Below are positions 29,687-41,514 of a DNA stretch of 64,000 bases, piece after piece (the first letter of the stretch is position 1; every line of letters begins with the position of its first letter). The stretch spans positions 20,057,537-20,121,536 of the forward strand of contig CP093829.1 in assembly GCA_033063855.1 (NCBI GenBank). The letters run 5' to 3'. This stretch comes from Smittia aterrima. Taxonomy: Eukaryota > Arthropoda > Insecta > Diptera > Chironomidae. The position numbers and the translations under genes are program-made. The notes under the pieces were generated by a model, which was not told where the DNA came from, made no database searches, and saw nothing but the letters and a program-made list of their open reading frames with translations.

Positions 29687-30652
29687 TTAGTAGCGGGCAT
29701 GTGAGTGGCTGCTGCCTCGGTCGGAATATTTTCCGCTCATTTTGCTGACTGAATATCCATCGGGATCAGTTTTATAATCGATCTCATGTGGCGTGTAGCC
29801 AATGTTCTTCTGATAGTGCTTCGTCCAGTACAAATCTTCATTTCGCAGTTGCGAAGGTGTCTTGACATCTCGACACACGAAAACGCAATAAATCAATGAT
29901 CCGATGAGAGTTGCAAAGCCGAAGACGAGAAAAACAACTCCGAGTATCCTGTGAAGTGAAAAAGATGTTTAACTGAAGGGTCAGACAAGTTTCAATGACA
30001 CTCACCACACGAACAACGGCTCAACGAATTGTATGACGAGCACGAATCCCAAAGTAACGAGAATAAGTCCCAAGTTGATCAACAGCATCAAACAGCACAA
30101 GCCACGATAATTTGGACAGAATGGATTTGGGGCTGACATTGCTTCAACCTTCGCTCCCATTCGTCGTTGCGACTGCATGCTTCGACCAGTTTTTCGACTG
30201 CTGGCGACTGAATAGACGCTTCGCGGTTTCGAGTGGTATGTGCGGTGTGGAGCCGAATAACGACTGATCTCCGACGGAGCTTTGTAGACAGCACTCGTCA
30301 CGTAAATATCGCCGTTCTCTCCACCATGATCGTAGCTCAAAGCTGAGGGTGCTCGAGGTGGAGCTCGATGAGGGGGACTAGATAAAGGCCGAGGTCCTTC
30401 TGAATAGATGACTTCGCGAGTTTGTGATCGAGATTGCCTTAATTTTCTCGCCGGCGCTTGAGGAGGTGTCGATCGTTCATTCATCATTGTGTACTCTGAT
30501 AAAGTTCTTTCTGACGGAGCTCGACTATCATCGCCGTCAGAGAAGTAAGCGCGATTGGTGGATCCATAAGGTGGAGATGGGCTGCCATTGTTGTGAGCAG
30601 CGACGTAATGTCCCTTTCTCACTTTTTTTGCCGTTCGTTCCATGCTGGCCAT
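29687..30652 (-). CDS. Uncharacterised protein with two membrane segments, 302 aa
   Basis: Two exons: 30006-30652 and 29687-29948, joined in phase over a 57-bp intron (GTGAGT..CACAG). Residues 1-175 are hydrophilic, rich in Ser, Arg, Pro and Tyr, and probably disordered (RTLSEY, SPPHRAPP, RSVYSVASSRK). PNPFCPNYRGLCC leads into a first hydrophobic helix (about 180-205). A second spans the exon junction (WILGVVFLVFGFATL to IYCVFVC, about 215-240). A tail of about 60 residues contains YWTKHYQKNIGY. This suggests a two-pass protein with both ends on the same, probably cytoplasmic, side. I do not recognise the family. It interrupts the zinc-finger array and has no sequence link to it. Confidence 0.75.
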
Positions 30653-31440
30653 TTCGAATGCTTTAGAAGATTATTCGCTTGCAAATCCGATCGGATTTCT
30701 TTGAATGCTCAAAACATTTTCAAGTCTGAAAAGAACAAAACATTGAGGTCATAAATTATTTCTGTTACAAATGAGATCAGAAAGAATGTTAGCGGTTTTC
30801 GCGGTCGCAGTCGCGGTTGCAAACAAATTCGTTCGACCCGGAATTAAAAGTCAAACAAATCGAGGCTTTTCTCTTGAGACTCGGGAGCATGTAAAGCACA
30901 ATCGTAACAAAAGACATCAGAAAGTTTTATCATCATTTGACTGAGAATAAGTCTCGGCTTAAGCGCTCGGAGCCTTTCATTTTCCTCTCTAAAGCGCACA
31001 ACACTTTGGATGAAAGATTTCATTGAAACATATATTTATGCTAATCTAGATCGTAGCGCGACTTTTACTTTAATAAACTGCCGACTCTTTAGAAGCGAGA
31101 AGCGAATGCAAGATGTCGAACGTTTACTCGTCGTGTTGTTAGAGAAAACTGGAAAAACTAATTCAGTTTCTTAAAGCAACTTCGCTGGAAATCCGGGCAT
31201 TTAGGTCATTGATGCGATGTTAATTCTGGCGAAAGTTTCTCTCCATTCTATGCAAATTTATTTCCCTGGATTGAATGACCGAATGCGGGCGAACCTGTCC
31301 CAACATTTTTCTTTAAGAAATAATTTTCGTCATTTGCAATTAAAACTTCGTTTTGTTTATTGTTATTACAACAGCTTAAGACAATGACTAAAATGATGAT
31401 TTCACTCGTTTCATTTTGTTTTCAATTGAACTGACGAGAC
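30653..31440. other. Intergenic, upstream of the two-membrane-segment gene
   Basis: This holds the presumed promoter and 5' UTR of the gene ending at 30652 and the 3' flank of the LRR gene at 31441. No frame, repeat or RNA gene is recognised. Confidence 0.4.
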
Positions 31441-32418
31441 TTAAAAATAACGATGACCTTTCGGCGTTTTCCACTCGCAGTTTTCGAAATAATAAATTTT
31501 ATGGCTTTGATTCTGATACTTTGGCTTCTTGCGTGGAGGTTTCGTCGTAGGCATCGTCGTCGTCGTTGTTATCTCGGGCGGAGGCGAGCAGCTGTCTCGG
31601 AAACGAGACTGAATGTACTCGAGTGGATCTTGCTTCGCCAGTGGAGTCTCTGGGAATGACTCATCGATGCAAGTGTTGTTTTGAAAGAGAGCGACGAGCA
31701 GCCTCGGGAGATACGATAAGAAATCGTCGTCAATCGACTTGATTAAATTGTTTCGTAGAAAGATTCGAGCGAGCTGCGTACTATTGCTAAACAATTGACC
31801 GTCGATGAACTCCAATTTGTTGTTATCAAGATTGATGTACTCTAAGCTGTAACATCTCTCAAATAAAATTGGTTTGAGTTCTTTCAATTGATTTCCGCCG
31901 AGTGACAAACGCTTAAGGTTAAACAAGTCACGGAATGTGAAGTCGGCCAACTCAGAAATTTTATTCCCGTGAAGCGATAAAATCTCAAGCTTGCAGAAAT
32001 GCCAGAAATAATTGACGGGAACGAGATCGATCTCATTGAAGCCGAAATAGATTTTCCGCAAGCTGTTGAGTTCCTCGCCTCGCGTCAAATTTTTAAGTCC
32101 ACACTTCTTGACTTGAAGAGTTTTCAGATGCGGGAACCAGAAAGTAAGATTCCCCGGCAAATAATCAACTGTCATGTTCCAAATCGTCACACGAACGACA
32201 CTTTTATTCGATCGACTGCGATAACTCGTGTCAGACTCGTAGAGATGATCGCCAATGACTTGAGTGATTCGTGCAAATCGATCGGAGTTTTCGAAGTTAA
32301 CTGCACGACACGAATATCCATTCTGACGACTAAAGTTGAAGTCGCACGGCAGGACAACAAAGTCACATGACTTTATCACAACGAGAGTCGTTAAAATTCT
32401 GATAACAAAGCGCATCAC
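31441..32418 (-). CDS. Secreted leucine-rich-repeat protein, 325 aa
   Basis: A single exon. It starts MMRFVIRILTTLVVIKSCDF, a likely signal peptide of about 22 residues. Next is a Cys-containing N-cap (LPCDFNF..GYSCRAVNF) and then about seven LRRs between residues 75 and 245 (LKTLQVKKCGLKNL, LEILSLHGNKISEL, LKRLSLGGNQLKEL, LEYINLDNNKLEFI, LARIFLRNNLIKSI). A Cys-bearing C-cap follows. The region at 285-305 is Thr/Pro-rich (TTTTTMPTTKPP) and basic. There is no membrane anchor. Extracellular LRR proteins with this N-cap are common in flies and mosquitoes, with varied binding roles; the ligand here is unknown. Start and end are supported by the signal peptide and a TAA. Confidence 0.82.
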   Translation of the reverse strand: MMRFVIRILTTLVVIKSCDFVVLPCDFNFSRQNGYSCRAVNFENSDRFARITQVIGDHLYESDTSYRSRSNKSVVRVTIWNMTVDYLPGNLTFWFPHLKTLQVKKCGLKNLTRGEELNSLRKIYFGFNEIDLVPVNYFWHFCKLEILSLHGNKISELADFTFRDLFNLKRLSLGGNQLKELKPILFERCYSLEYINLDNNKLEFIDGQLFSNSTQLARIFLRNNLIKSIDDDFLSYLPRLLVALFQNNTCIDESFPETPLAKQDPLEYIQSRFRDSCSPPPEITTTTTMPTTKPPRKKPKYQNQSHKIYYFENCEWKTPKGHRYF

Positions 32419-35400
32419 GTTCTGATTGCGTTTGAGAAAGAAGATTTACGTTCATTCTAACCGAAAGTCGAAGAGAAACTGCGGCGGTTTGTACTGCGCA
32501 ATGTCGAAGTGCTCAGATAACCCAGTGACATTCTAAAAATTTTATGTGTTTTTTGACTAACCGAGTCGTCGTTAATTCTCATTGATAATTTGTCTCAGAA
32601 ATTGACGAGATCGTTTCAAACGAGAGTCGAGTTTGCGCTTCTTTCCTTTAGGAGAATAAACTCTTGAGATTAATCGAGATTGTCGTTACTAGAAGTTCAT
32701 TGAAAACTCGAAGCAATTAAGCGTCGATATTACCAGAAAAACTATCGCGGATGAAGGAAAGAATGTGAAACTCGTCACGAGCACTTAGAGTAACTGTAAT
32801 TATTGTGAATCTGAATCACAAGCGAGCGAGCAAACGTTTGACTGCATTTTTCTTCATTCGTTTTGTCGATTTTTTTTCCCAGCAGAAGTTAATCAAATCT
32901 GTGTTCGAAGCTGAACTTTTGCTGGTACGGATATCATTTAACATGAAGTCAGCAAGCGCTTTGCACAAAAGCGACGAAGTTTATTGTGTGAGTGCTTTGA
33001 AAGAAAGAAGCAATGCAATGCTCGAGTCGCGTTTTCTGCCTTAAAACTGAGTCACGACTAAATTTAGACCCGAGCATTGTAATTAAATCGAGAACTAAGT
33101 GGAGGGCCGCGTAAGTGTTTCTCGCCATCGCGGGCAAAGTGAATTGGTTGGAAACTCGAGCGCAGGTTCATTCATGAGAACTCGGAATTAATAGGCGCGC
33201 GATCGATTTAAATAGCTCGATGGCAATTTCCAATAAATTAGATTCATTGTAATGAGTGAAACTTGTTTATGAATGGACATTAAGCGAAGGGATTTTTAAA
33301 GAAATTATTTGAAGGTTTGGTCTGAGCTCTCGAAAGAATGTTTTCGATCAACCTACGCTAAGTTTCACTTGACCGCACTAACGATCAACCCACAACAAAG
33401 CAAAGTAAGGAAACTTGTCCCTTCACAGTTAAAGAGATTCAAAGTGATAAAGTCCATCGCTTCATTAAAATGAAATTAAGCAAGACATCAAAATCATTTT
33501 TCATCTCCGAAGCACAAAGGCGCAAGAAGTTTTCATTGTTTCTCACGTCCTCGATTGGCATTTGAAAAGGTGTAAACTCTGTCTTGATTGTTTTTTTTTT
33601 GCGCTCAGCGACTGCTGACCCACCTTCGAGTTATCTGTGAAGCAGATAAATGTTTCGTTTTTTGGACATTTTCTGTTCGACATCTAGAAACTCGAGAGGA
33701 ATTTCGAAACCGATCGTTTTGCTCTTAAGACTCTAAATTACAAAAAAAAACTTTGTTAACATCGACGATTTTAATTTATTTATCGGAGCTTGAATGCGAC
33801 TCAAGTCAGGCGCATGAAGTTGGAAGCCCTCACCTTGAAACACATTCGGCGGAGGCTGAAGAGAAGCAAACACTGACAAAGGAATGTTTGCCTGATCATT
33901 CTGTGCTTCGTGTTGATTCAACATTTAAATTTACAAGGTGGTTTCACTTAGAAACCGCACTGCGCCTCGACCACAATCTCTTAACGAAGGAAGGGAATGG
34001 AAATCGTAAACATCTTCAAATCAATTTCGTTTCACCGTCGCCGCTTTAATGATCTTGAAATAATTGAGAAATAACGATTGAATTCGCAAAGAGATCGACG
34101 AGAGAGATTGAAACAATGTTGCATAAATCATAAAACGAGCGAGCAATGAAAATTCTAAATGCCAAAGATGCGGAGAGCACAAAACGCGGAAATCGAATTA
34201 AACTCAGTTAATGAATCCATAAAGAGAGGAAGGCGCGTAGACAATCGGAGCTTGGGCGGAAGAATCTATAAATTGCGAAGAGAAATTAAATTCTTTCGAT
34301 TCAAATGATGTTTATCGCGTCTTTGTGGAGATTTCAATGGAATAAGCGTTTGGCTTGCGCGACGCTCTCCATCTCCTCAGAATATCTAAACAATTGATTT
34401 CCATTCACCTTATTTGCATCCACAAGGCAATGGCACGATTTCGCGCGATTCTAATTGCCTACGAAATTCTCTCAAACGATCTTCGTCTATTAATTTTGCT
34501 TTTATCGCTTAATTTCGAATCGTAAAGTCACGAGAGGAAATTTGTAGCTTCATAGACTTAACTCGGCTTGTTAGCAGTAATTTCTTATTCCTTGAATCTC
34601 AAATGTTATTGCAAGAGACTCGGAGAAGTCACTTCAAGAACAAAAAGCTCAAATCTTGATTGATCCGCTAATTACTCTCACACAACGGACGTCAAACGAG
34701 CTCTTAAGAATCCATAAAGATTAAAAATAGAAAATTTATTCTGACATTTGCGCAATGAGCGTTCGCAGCAGTCAAACAACTTCATCGAGACTGGAAGTCA
34801 AGAATTTAATTGAACACAAGTCAAATCTGCTCTCCCACGCCGATCGACGTTACATTGACATTGTCGCGTATTAAATCACGAGCAACGGAGAATAAATTCG
34901 CGATTAAGCTTCGTTTCGATTGCATGGGCGTTCAACCTTCTTCGAGTTCACGTGGTTGGATTAACTTGTGGTTTCATACGTTTTTGGCTGAAGAAAATGT
35001 TTATTCGTTACATCACCGCCGGTGAGCGAGCGAGCGATGTGTGTTAATTGGAATCCAACGAAACGCATCGCGAGCTAGCAAGCTAGCAATTGAAAGACTT
35101 TAAATTGCTCGTGAAGTTCGCTGTCTTCTGCAATTTGCACAATTGATCTCAATTTGACTAAGCTTGACATCATTTGAGCGCATCAATCGAAGATGCATAA
35201 CAAAGGAACGGAAGGCAATGAATGCCCGAAGACCTCGGCTTGAAAATGCAGAAGAAACTTTCGCTTTTTCTCAGCTGATGCTCGCACGTTCGCTCAGTGT
35301 TCATCACACTGAGGCCTTTTGTTGTTTCTTTCTCTATTTATTACTGCACGACGTTCCATTTGAGCGCCGACAACATCTCATAAGCCGATTTGGTCATTAG

Positions 35401-37210
35401 GTCTTCTAGTCAGTTATGGGCATGCTGCTCTTTCCTCTCTTCATCGAAATGTTATATAATAAACGAAATTGAAACTGAGAGGTTTGAAACAACTTTTCGT
35501 TTCGATTGGATTTCAATCTGATTCGCTCTTGCGTAGAGTGAATGATACTTCATACAAAGCTAATGATCGTATAATGTGCGAGTCGAAATCTTACGCTGCA
35601 ACTCGCGATTTCGATAAACTTGTTAAACAGGACTCGATCGAATCGAAAAAAGTTTTTTTTTTTTGCATAAATTTGACATTCGACAAACGGGAAAAGAGTT
35701 CGAAAATGTTTTGAAAAGTCTGCGAGATACTCGGCTCAGCGATGATGACATCAACAGTTTTGGTTTTCTTCTTTTGTGATTTCTGAGAAATCAAGTTTTG
35801 TGCAAAAAAGAACTGGAAAACTTGAAAATGCAAAACGAGAATCGAAAAGGTTTTGCTTTGTTTTGAAGATCAAAAACTTGAATTTAATTTGAGTCAAAAT
35901 CTGAAAAGTTTCTAATGAATCGTAATAATCAAGTCACGTCAAGATAAAACTTCAATTCAAAAAAGGATAAAAGCGAAAACTTAATGACCTTGATAAGAAT
36001 TAATTTCAAGCTCAATTGACAAACGATCGAGAAGTTTTCAAAATGTCTTTGCGTTGATGTCATCGCCAGAAAATTGCCCAATAATAACGATGAGCTAGTG
36101 ACATCAAAAAATTGTTCGTTAGAGGGAAAATTAATTCCAGATTTCACCTCTAACTAACATTTCGTCTTCTATCTTGCGTTTAATTCTTTCGTCTCTCGTG
36201 TCAATTCATCGCAACTTAATATTCTTAAGTAATATTTTCTTGAGTTCTTAATGAGCACTCGAGGACAAAACAGAGAACGCAAGAACAGTAATCAACTGAA
36301 AGAAGTTTCGCTTAGCTGAGGTTCTATTGGCGAAAAAGAATATTTTTGGCAATTATTTACACTCGAAGCGAAAGCCTCAGAGAATGGGATTTTAACGTTA
36401 CTAGAGAACAGATGGCATTCGTCGATTCGCAAGTGGATTCGCACTTATAAGGAAACAAGAATCGTCATGACATAATTTTTAATTAAATCACTTCACTGTT
36501 TGTGTTTTACTGCCCTCGAGACGTCTCGGAAAGGCAATTTTTCGATTAAAAAAGAGTTGGAGGCTCACTTACATAAGCAAACGAGGAACAATTGAGCGGG
36601 AATGAACACCAAAGAGCGCACCAACTAATTTCACTTTAAAGAATGTGGAAATCTTTTTGTTTTATTTCAGAGAAATATTTTAGATTTTATTTGACTCTCG
36701 TTTTGAATTATTCACTGAATCCTTCAAATTCCTGATCGTTCTATCTCATTTCGACTTTGAAATCTTTTTTTCCTTTGAAATATTTTGCCAATTGCGACTT
36801 CGGTAAAACTGAACTAGCGCGCTTGAAGTTACACGTGAAACTAAAAGTCGCGAGCGCAGATATCTCTCTCTCGCGAGATTTTTTTTATTTCACTTCTCAA
36901 AATGTTTCGATGAGAAAAATAGTTTTAACAAAAACCGGAGTTAGCTCGGGAGTTAGATACGTAAGTATCTATGTAAGTAAGAAGATTAAATTTATTTTCA
37001 ATTCGATTTATTTCAGGTTTAGTTCAGATTTTTCTTAACACAGTTAAGCTGAGTGACATTTCAAGAGTCTTTGTATTATTCTGTTTCTTTTTGTTTGATA
37101 ATTACAATTCGGGCATTTGTAATTCTTCGGTCCCATGTGAATTTGTAAGTGATCTTCGAATTCTGATATTTGAAAAATTTCGACTGGCACATCGTGTGAT
37201 GACCAGCCAA
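32419..37210. other. 4.8-kb gene-poor region inside the minus-strand array
   Basis: It separates the LRR gene from paralogue 15. Short open frames (for example 33753-34049, 35469-35714, 36757-37038) carry no motif. The last ~170 bp (about 37040-37210) is the decayed fingers 11-12 of paralogue 15, with its AATAAA region near 36990-37020 on the minus strand. Otherwise I see nothing. The sequence differs in texture from the zinc-finger spacers, consistent with ordinary single-copy DNA. Confidence 0.4.
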
Positions 37211-38263
37211 CTACTCGCGTGAAGAATGAATCTTCCTATGCTTATTTAAACTTTGTTTATTCATCGATTTGCCGCAAGTTGGACATGAAACCTTCAAATG
37301 ATGTTGCATGTGCTGTCTCAACAAAAGTTTGTTCTTGAAAAACTTCTGGCACAAATCACATTTTACTTGCTCGATCTTGTGATTTCTGTTCTTATGAATG
37401 TTTAGAGCATCCAGATTGAGGTAAACTTTATCGCAATCATCACATTTGAATCTTGGAGTGGTCGTGTGTTTATCAATATGCCTCTGAAGACGATACTCAG
37501 CAAGCAAGTGATGGCAAAATGGACACGAAAGTTTCTGATGAGTTTGCATGTGTCTTCGGAGGTCAGGCTTGTTTTTCGTTGTTTTTCCACAAACATCGCA
37601 GTGGAGCTTGAGCTTGCTGTGAAAGTTCTTTTCATGATTTCTTAATCCGGCTTTTGTTGCAAATGAACGAACGCAAGTTCTGCACTTAAACTTAATATCT
37701 GATTCCGTTGCGTAATCTCCATGACGATGCTGCTGTTGATGGATTTTCAACTTTTGCTTATGCGAGAAGTTTTGCTCACAGGTTTGGCATGAAAACTTCT
37801 TAATGTGAGTCTGATAATGTGCTCTAAGATTTTCTTTGTTTGAAGTTCTGTAATCACATCTAGTGCATATCCAACTTGAGTCCTTGCAATGGACTTGAAT
37901 GCTGTGGTTGGATTTGCAGTTGTTGCACTTGAATTGCTGATCGCAGAAGCCACATTCGATGATTTTTTGAGACTTGCTGATCAAACAGCATGTTTCACAC
38001 TTCTCAAGAGTTTTGCAAACTTTCAAATGTCTTTCCAAGTTTCCTGATTGCTTATTTGCATATTCGCATTTCAAACAAACCAAATATGATTCGAAAAACT
38101 TTGCAGGGCTTTTCCAGATTTTATCGAATTTTCGCAAAACAATTTTCACTTCCTTCACTTCAGGTTCATCTTCGGACTCTGGATCTTCTGGCAGATAACA
38201 AGTGAAGTGAACTTCTGGCTCGTGCTTGATGTTATCGACGATTTCTTGAGAATATTCTTCCAT
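37211..38263 (-). CDS. C2H2 zinc-finger paralogue 15 (350 aa, ends after finger 10)
   Basis: Ten motifs intact. It stops at SRE-TAG as in paralogues 11 and 14, although 4.8 kb of unrelated DNA and two genes lie between 14 and 15. The array was therefore split after this lesion arose, or the lesion spread by conversion. Finger 1 is CLKCEYANKQSGNL; finger 2 ends HSIQVH; finger 3 is of the CTRCDYRTSNKENL type. The promoter is type B, with TAGCCAATGACAATG upstream. Confidence 0.87.
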   Translation of the reverse strand: MEEYSQEIVDNIKHEPEVHFTCYLPEDPESEDEPEVKEVKIVLRKFDKIWKSPAKFFESYLVCLKCEYANKQSGNLERHLKVCKTLEKCETCCLISKSQKIIECGFCDQQFKCNNCKSNHSIQVHCKDSSWICTRCDYRTSNKENLRAHYQTHIKKFSCQTCEQNFSHKQKLKIHQQQHRHGDYATESDIKFKCRTCVRSFATKAGLRNHEKNFHSKLKLHCDVCGKTTKNKPDLRRHMQTHQKLSCPFCHHLLAEYRLQRHIDKHTTTPRFKCDDCDKVYLNLDALNIHKNRNHKIEQVKCDLCQKFFKNKLLLRQHMQHHLKVSCPTCGKSMNKQSLNKHRKIHSSRE

Positions 38264-38614
38264 TACGAGCTCGAGATTTATTTATAATTGTGAAATGATC
38301 GAAAACTGAACTTGGAATAAACTTTTTTGATTGTTATCAGTTTTCTACCTGAAAATAGTTCAAATTTTTAGCCAATGACAATGTTCCGTGTGAAGCGTGA
38401 CTTGTTCTTACTTGCTCTCTGAAATTGAAAATTTTAAACTGAATTTCTTTCAAATAAAGAAGCGTCTATGAATATCTTTGCATTCAAAATAAGTCGAATA
38501 ACTTAATTGAAGTCGTCTGAAAATATTTCAATGAAAAAGTAGTAATTTTCAGTTTCATAGTGAAACTTTCATTTCAATTTATTTCAGTTTTAATTCAAAT
38601 ATTTGTTAACGCAG

Positions 38615-39838
38615 TTAAGCTCGATGATATTTCATGTGAATCTTTATGTTGCGCAATGTTGTCGATTGATAATTGCAACTCAGGCATTCGTAGATTTTCG
38701 GTCCGATGTGAATTTGTTTGTGTTCATCGAATTCTTCGAGACAGGAAAACTTTTGTTGGCATTTCACAATTGCACAAGTCAGTGACTCTCGTCTTGATGA
38801 ATGTATCTTCATGTGCTGATTTAAACTGGTTTTATTCATCGTTCTGCCGCAATTTGGACATGAAACCTTAAAATGACAATTCATGTGCATTCTCAACAAA
38901 AGTTTGTTCATGAAAATCTTTTGGCATAAATCGCACTGAACATGTTCGATCTTATGTTTTCTGTTCTTATGAATATTTAGATCATGCTGGTTGAAGTAAA
39001 CTTTTTCACAATCATCGCATTTAAATGTTGGAATGGTCGTATGCTTTTCAATGTGATCCTGAAGACGATGCTCAGTAAACAAGTGATGACAAATTGAACA
39101 TGGAACTTTGTGATGAGTTTGCATGTGTTGTCGCAGTTCAGGCTTATTTTTCGTTGTTCTGACACAAAGATCGCAATGAAATTTGAGTTTGCTATGAAAG
39201 TTCCTTTCGTGATTTCCTAATCCGTTTTTAGTTGCAAATGAACGAAAGCAAGATCTGCACTTTAACTTAATTTCTGATTGCGTTGCATAGGCTCCATGTT
39301 GATGCTGCTGTTGATGATTTCTCAATTGCTGCTTATGCGAGAAGTTTTGCTTACAAATTTGGCATGAAAACTTCTTCACGTGGATCTGATAATGGAGACT
39401 TAGACAACGTCTGTTTAAAGTTCTGTAAACACATTTGCTGCAGTGCCAACTTGAGTCCTTTCGATGGACTTGAGAAATGTGAGTTGACTTGCAGTTCTTG
39501 CACTTAAATTGTTGATCACAGAAGACACATTCGATGATTCTTTCAGATTTGCTCTTCAAACAGCATGTTTCGCACTTCTTAAGAGTTTTACAGACTTTTA
39601 AATGTTTTTTTAAGTTTCCTGACTTCCTGCTTGCGTATTCGCACTTTCCACAAACAAAATATGATTCGAACAACTTTGCAGAACTTTTCCAGGTTTTATC
39701 AAACTTCCGCAACACAATTTTTACTTCTTGTACTTCTGGTTCATCGTCAGTCTCTGCTTCATCTTTCAGATAACAAGTGAAGTGAACTTCCGGCTCGTGT
39801 TTGATATTATCGACGATTTTTTGACGAAATTCTTCCAT
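38615..39838 (-). CDS. C2H2 zinc-finger paralogue 16 (full length, 407 aa)
   Basis: Twelve motifs with all ligands. The leader is the most divergent in the family (MEEFRQKIVD, KDEAETDDEPEVQEVK), yet it retains IKHEPEVHFTCYL, which marks that core as the constrained part. Finger 6 is CDLCVRTTKNKPEL and finger 12 CLSCNYQSTTLRNI. The promoter is type B. AATAAA motifs lie in the conserved 3' block at about 38570-38590 (minus strand). Confidence 0.9.
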   Translation of the reverse strand: MEEFRQKIVDNIKHEPEVHFTCYLKDEAETDDEPEVQEVKIVLRKFDKTWKSSAKLFESYFVCGKCEYASRKSGNLKKHLKVCKTLKKCETCCLKSKSERIIECVFCDQQFKCKNCKSTHISQVHRKDSSWHCSKCVYRTLNRRCLSLHYQIHVKKFSCQICKQNFSHKQQLRNHQQQHQHGAYATQSEIKLKCRSCFRSFATKNGLGNHERNFHSKLKFHCDLCVRTTKNKPELRQHMQTHHKVPCSICHHLFTEHRLQDHIEKHTTIPTFKCDDCEKVYFNQHDLNIHKNRKHKIEHVQCDLCQKIFMNKLLLRMHMNCHFKVSCPNCGRTMNKTSLNQHMKIHSSRRESLTCAIVKCQQKFSCLEEFDEHKQIHIGPKIYECLSCNYQSTTLRNIKIHMKYHRA

Positions 39839-40208
39839 TACGAGCTCGAGATTTATTTATTATTGTGAACTGATCGAAAACTGAACTTGGAATGAACTTT
39901 TTTGATTGTTATCAGTTTTCTACCTGAAAAGTGTTCATTTTTTTGCCAATGACAATGTTCCATGTGAAGCGTCTTGGTTTGCTAGTGAAATTAAAGAAAT
40001 TTATAGAAACATTATTTTAACTTTTGTTTTGCGTTTATGAAGAAAAAGCTTTAAAGTGAAGACTTCATTCGAAATTCAGTTAACAAATCCATATTCGTGA
40101 TAAATTGATATTGTCTCAAAATATTTAAACAATATTTTCTAACTTTTATTTCGAGTTCATTTTCATTTCAATTTATTTCAATTTTAATTCATAGATTAGT
40201 TAACACAG

Positions 40209-41432
40209 TTAAGTTGAATGACATTTCAAGTGTTTTTTCATGTTGCGCAATGTTGTCGATTGATGATTGCAATTGTGGCATTTGTAGATTTTCTGTTCGA
40301 TGTGGATTTTCTTGTGTTCTTCAAGTTCTTCGAGACAGGAAAACTTTTGTTGGCATTTCTTAATTGGACATGCCAGTGACTCTCGTTTTGATGAATGAAG
40401 CTTTATGTGCTGATTCAAAATTGCTTTACTTATCGATTTGCCGCAAGTTGGACATGAAACCTTCAAATGATTTCTCATGTGATTTCTCAACAAAATTTTG
40501 TTCTTGAATATCTTCTGGCACAAATCGCACTGAACTGGCTGAATCTCGTGCTTTCTGTTCTTATGATTGTTCAGAACTTTTTGGTTGAAATAAACTTTAT
40601 CACAAGAATCGCATTTTATTTTCGGAGTAGTCGTATGCTTCTCAATATGCATGTCCAAGCAACGCTGAGCAAACAAGTGATAACAAACTGGACAAGGAAC
40701 TTTCTGATGAGTTTGCATGTGTTGTCGGAGTTCAGACTTGCTTTTTGATGTTTTACCACAAATATCGCAATGAAGATTTATATTGCTGTGAAAGTTCTTT
40801 TTATGTTGCTTTAATCCGAGCTTAGTTGCGAATGAATGAACGCAATTTGAGCACTCAAATGTTATTTCGGGTCCTGTGGCATATTCTCCATGTCGATGTT
40901 GTTGTTGGTGATATCCCAAAAGTTGAATGCGTGAAAATAATTGATGACAAGTTTGACATGAAAACTTCTTCTCGTGAATCTGATAATGTGCTCTGAGATT
41001 ATTTCTGTTTGAAGTTTTGTAATCACATTTGCTGCAGTGCCAGCTTAAATCCTTGTGGTGAATTTGAGAAATATGATTAGACTTGCAGTTTTTGCACTTG
41101 AATTGTTGATCGCAGAAGCCACATTTGATAATTTTTTCAGATTTGCTTATCAGGACACACTTTTCGCACTTCTCAAGAGTTTTACAAACTTTCAAATGTT
41201 TGTTCAGTTCTCTTGAACTCTTGTTGACATATTCGCACTTTCCACAAGCAAAATATGATCCGAATAACTTTGCAGAACTTTTCCACGTTTTATCGAATTT
41301 CCGCAAAACAATTTTCACTTCTTTTACTCCAGGTTCATCGTCAGACTCTGGATCTTCTGGCAGATAACAAGTGAAGTGAACTTCTGGCTCGTGCTTGATA
41401 TTATCGACGATTTCTTGAGAATATTCTTCCAT
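40209..41432 (-). CDS. C2H2 zinc-finger paralogue 17 (full length, 407 aa)
   Basis: Twelve intact motifs. Fingers 5-7 are of the subtype shared with paralogues 4, 8 and 19 (ECSNCVHSFATKLGL, CDICGKTSKSKSEL, CPVCYHLFAQRCL). Finger 4 is distinctive (CHQLFSRIQLLGYHQQQH). The usual GAGCTCGTA before the ATG is replaced by TCTCAATTCAGAA. A 381-bp transposable element sits 82 bp upstream of the start codon, splitting the type B promoter between GTTATCAGTTTT and CTGTCCG. Confidence 0.9.
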   Translation of the reverse strand: MEEYSQEIVDNIKHEPEVHFTCYLPEDPESDDEPGVKEVKIVLRKFDKTWKSSAKLFGSYFACGKCEYVNKSSRELNKHLKVCKTLEKCEKCVLISKSEKIIKCGFCDQQFKCKNCKSNHISQIHHKDLSWHCSKCDYKTSNRNNLRAHYQIHEKKFSCQTCHQLFSRIQLLGYHQQQHRHGEYATGPEITFECSNCVHSFATKLGLKQHKKNFHSNINLHCDICGKTSKSKSELRQHMQTHQKVPCPVCYHLFAQRCLDMHIEKHTTTPKIKCDSCDKVYFNQKVLNNHKNRKHEIQPVQCDLCQKIFKNKILLRNHMRNHLKVSCPTCGKSISKAILNQHIKLHSSKRESLACPIKKCQQKFSCLEELEEHKKIHIEQKIYKCHNCNHQSTTLRNMKKHLKCHST

Positions 41433-41514
41433 TTCTGAATTGAGATTTGTTTATTGTTGTGAACTGATCGAAAAATGAACTAAGGAATGAATTTTTTTGA
41501 TTGTTATCAGTTTT

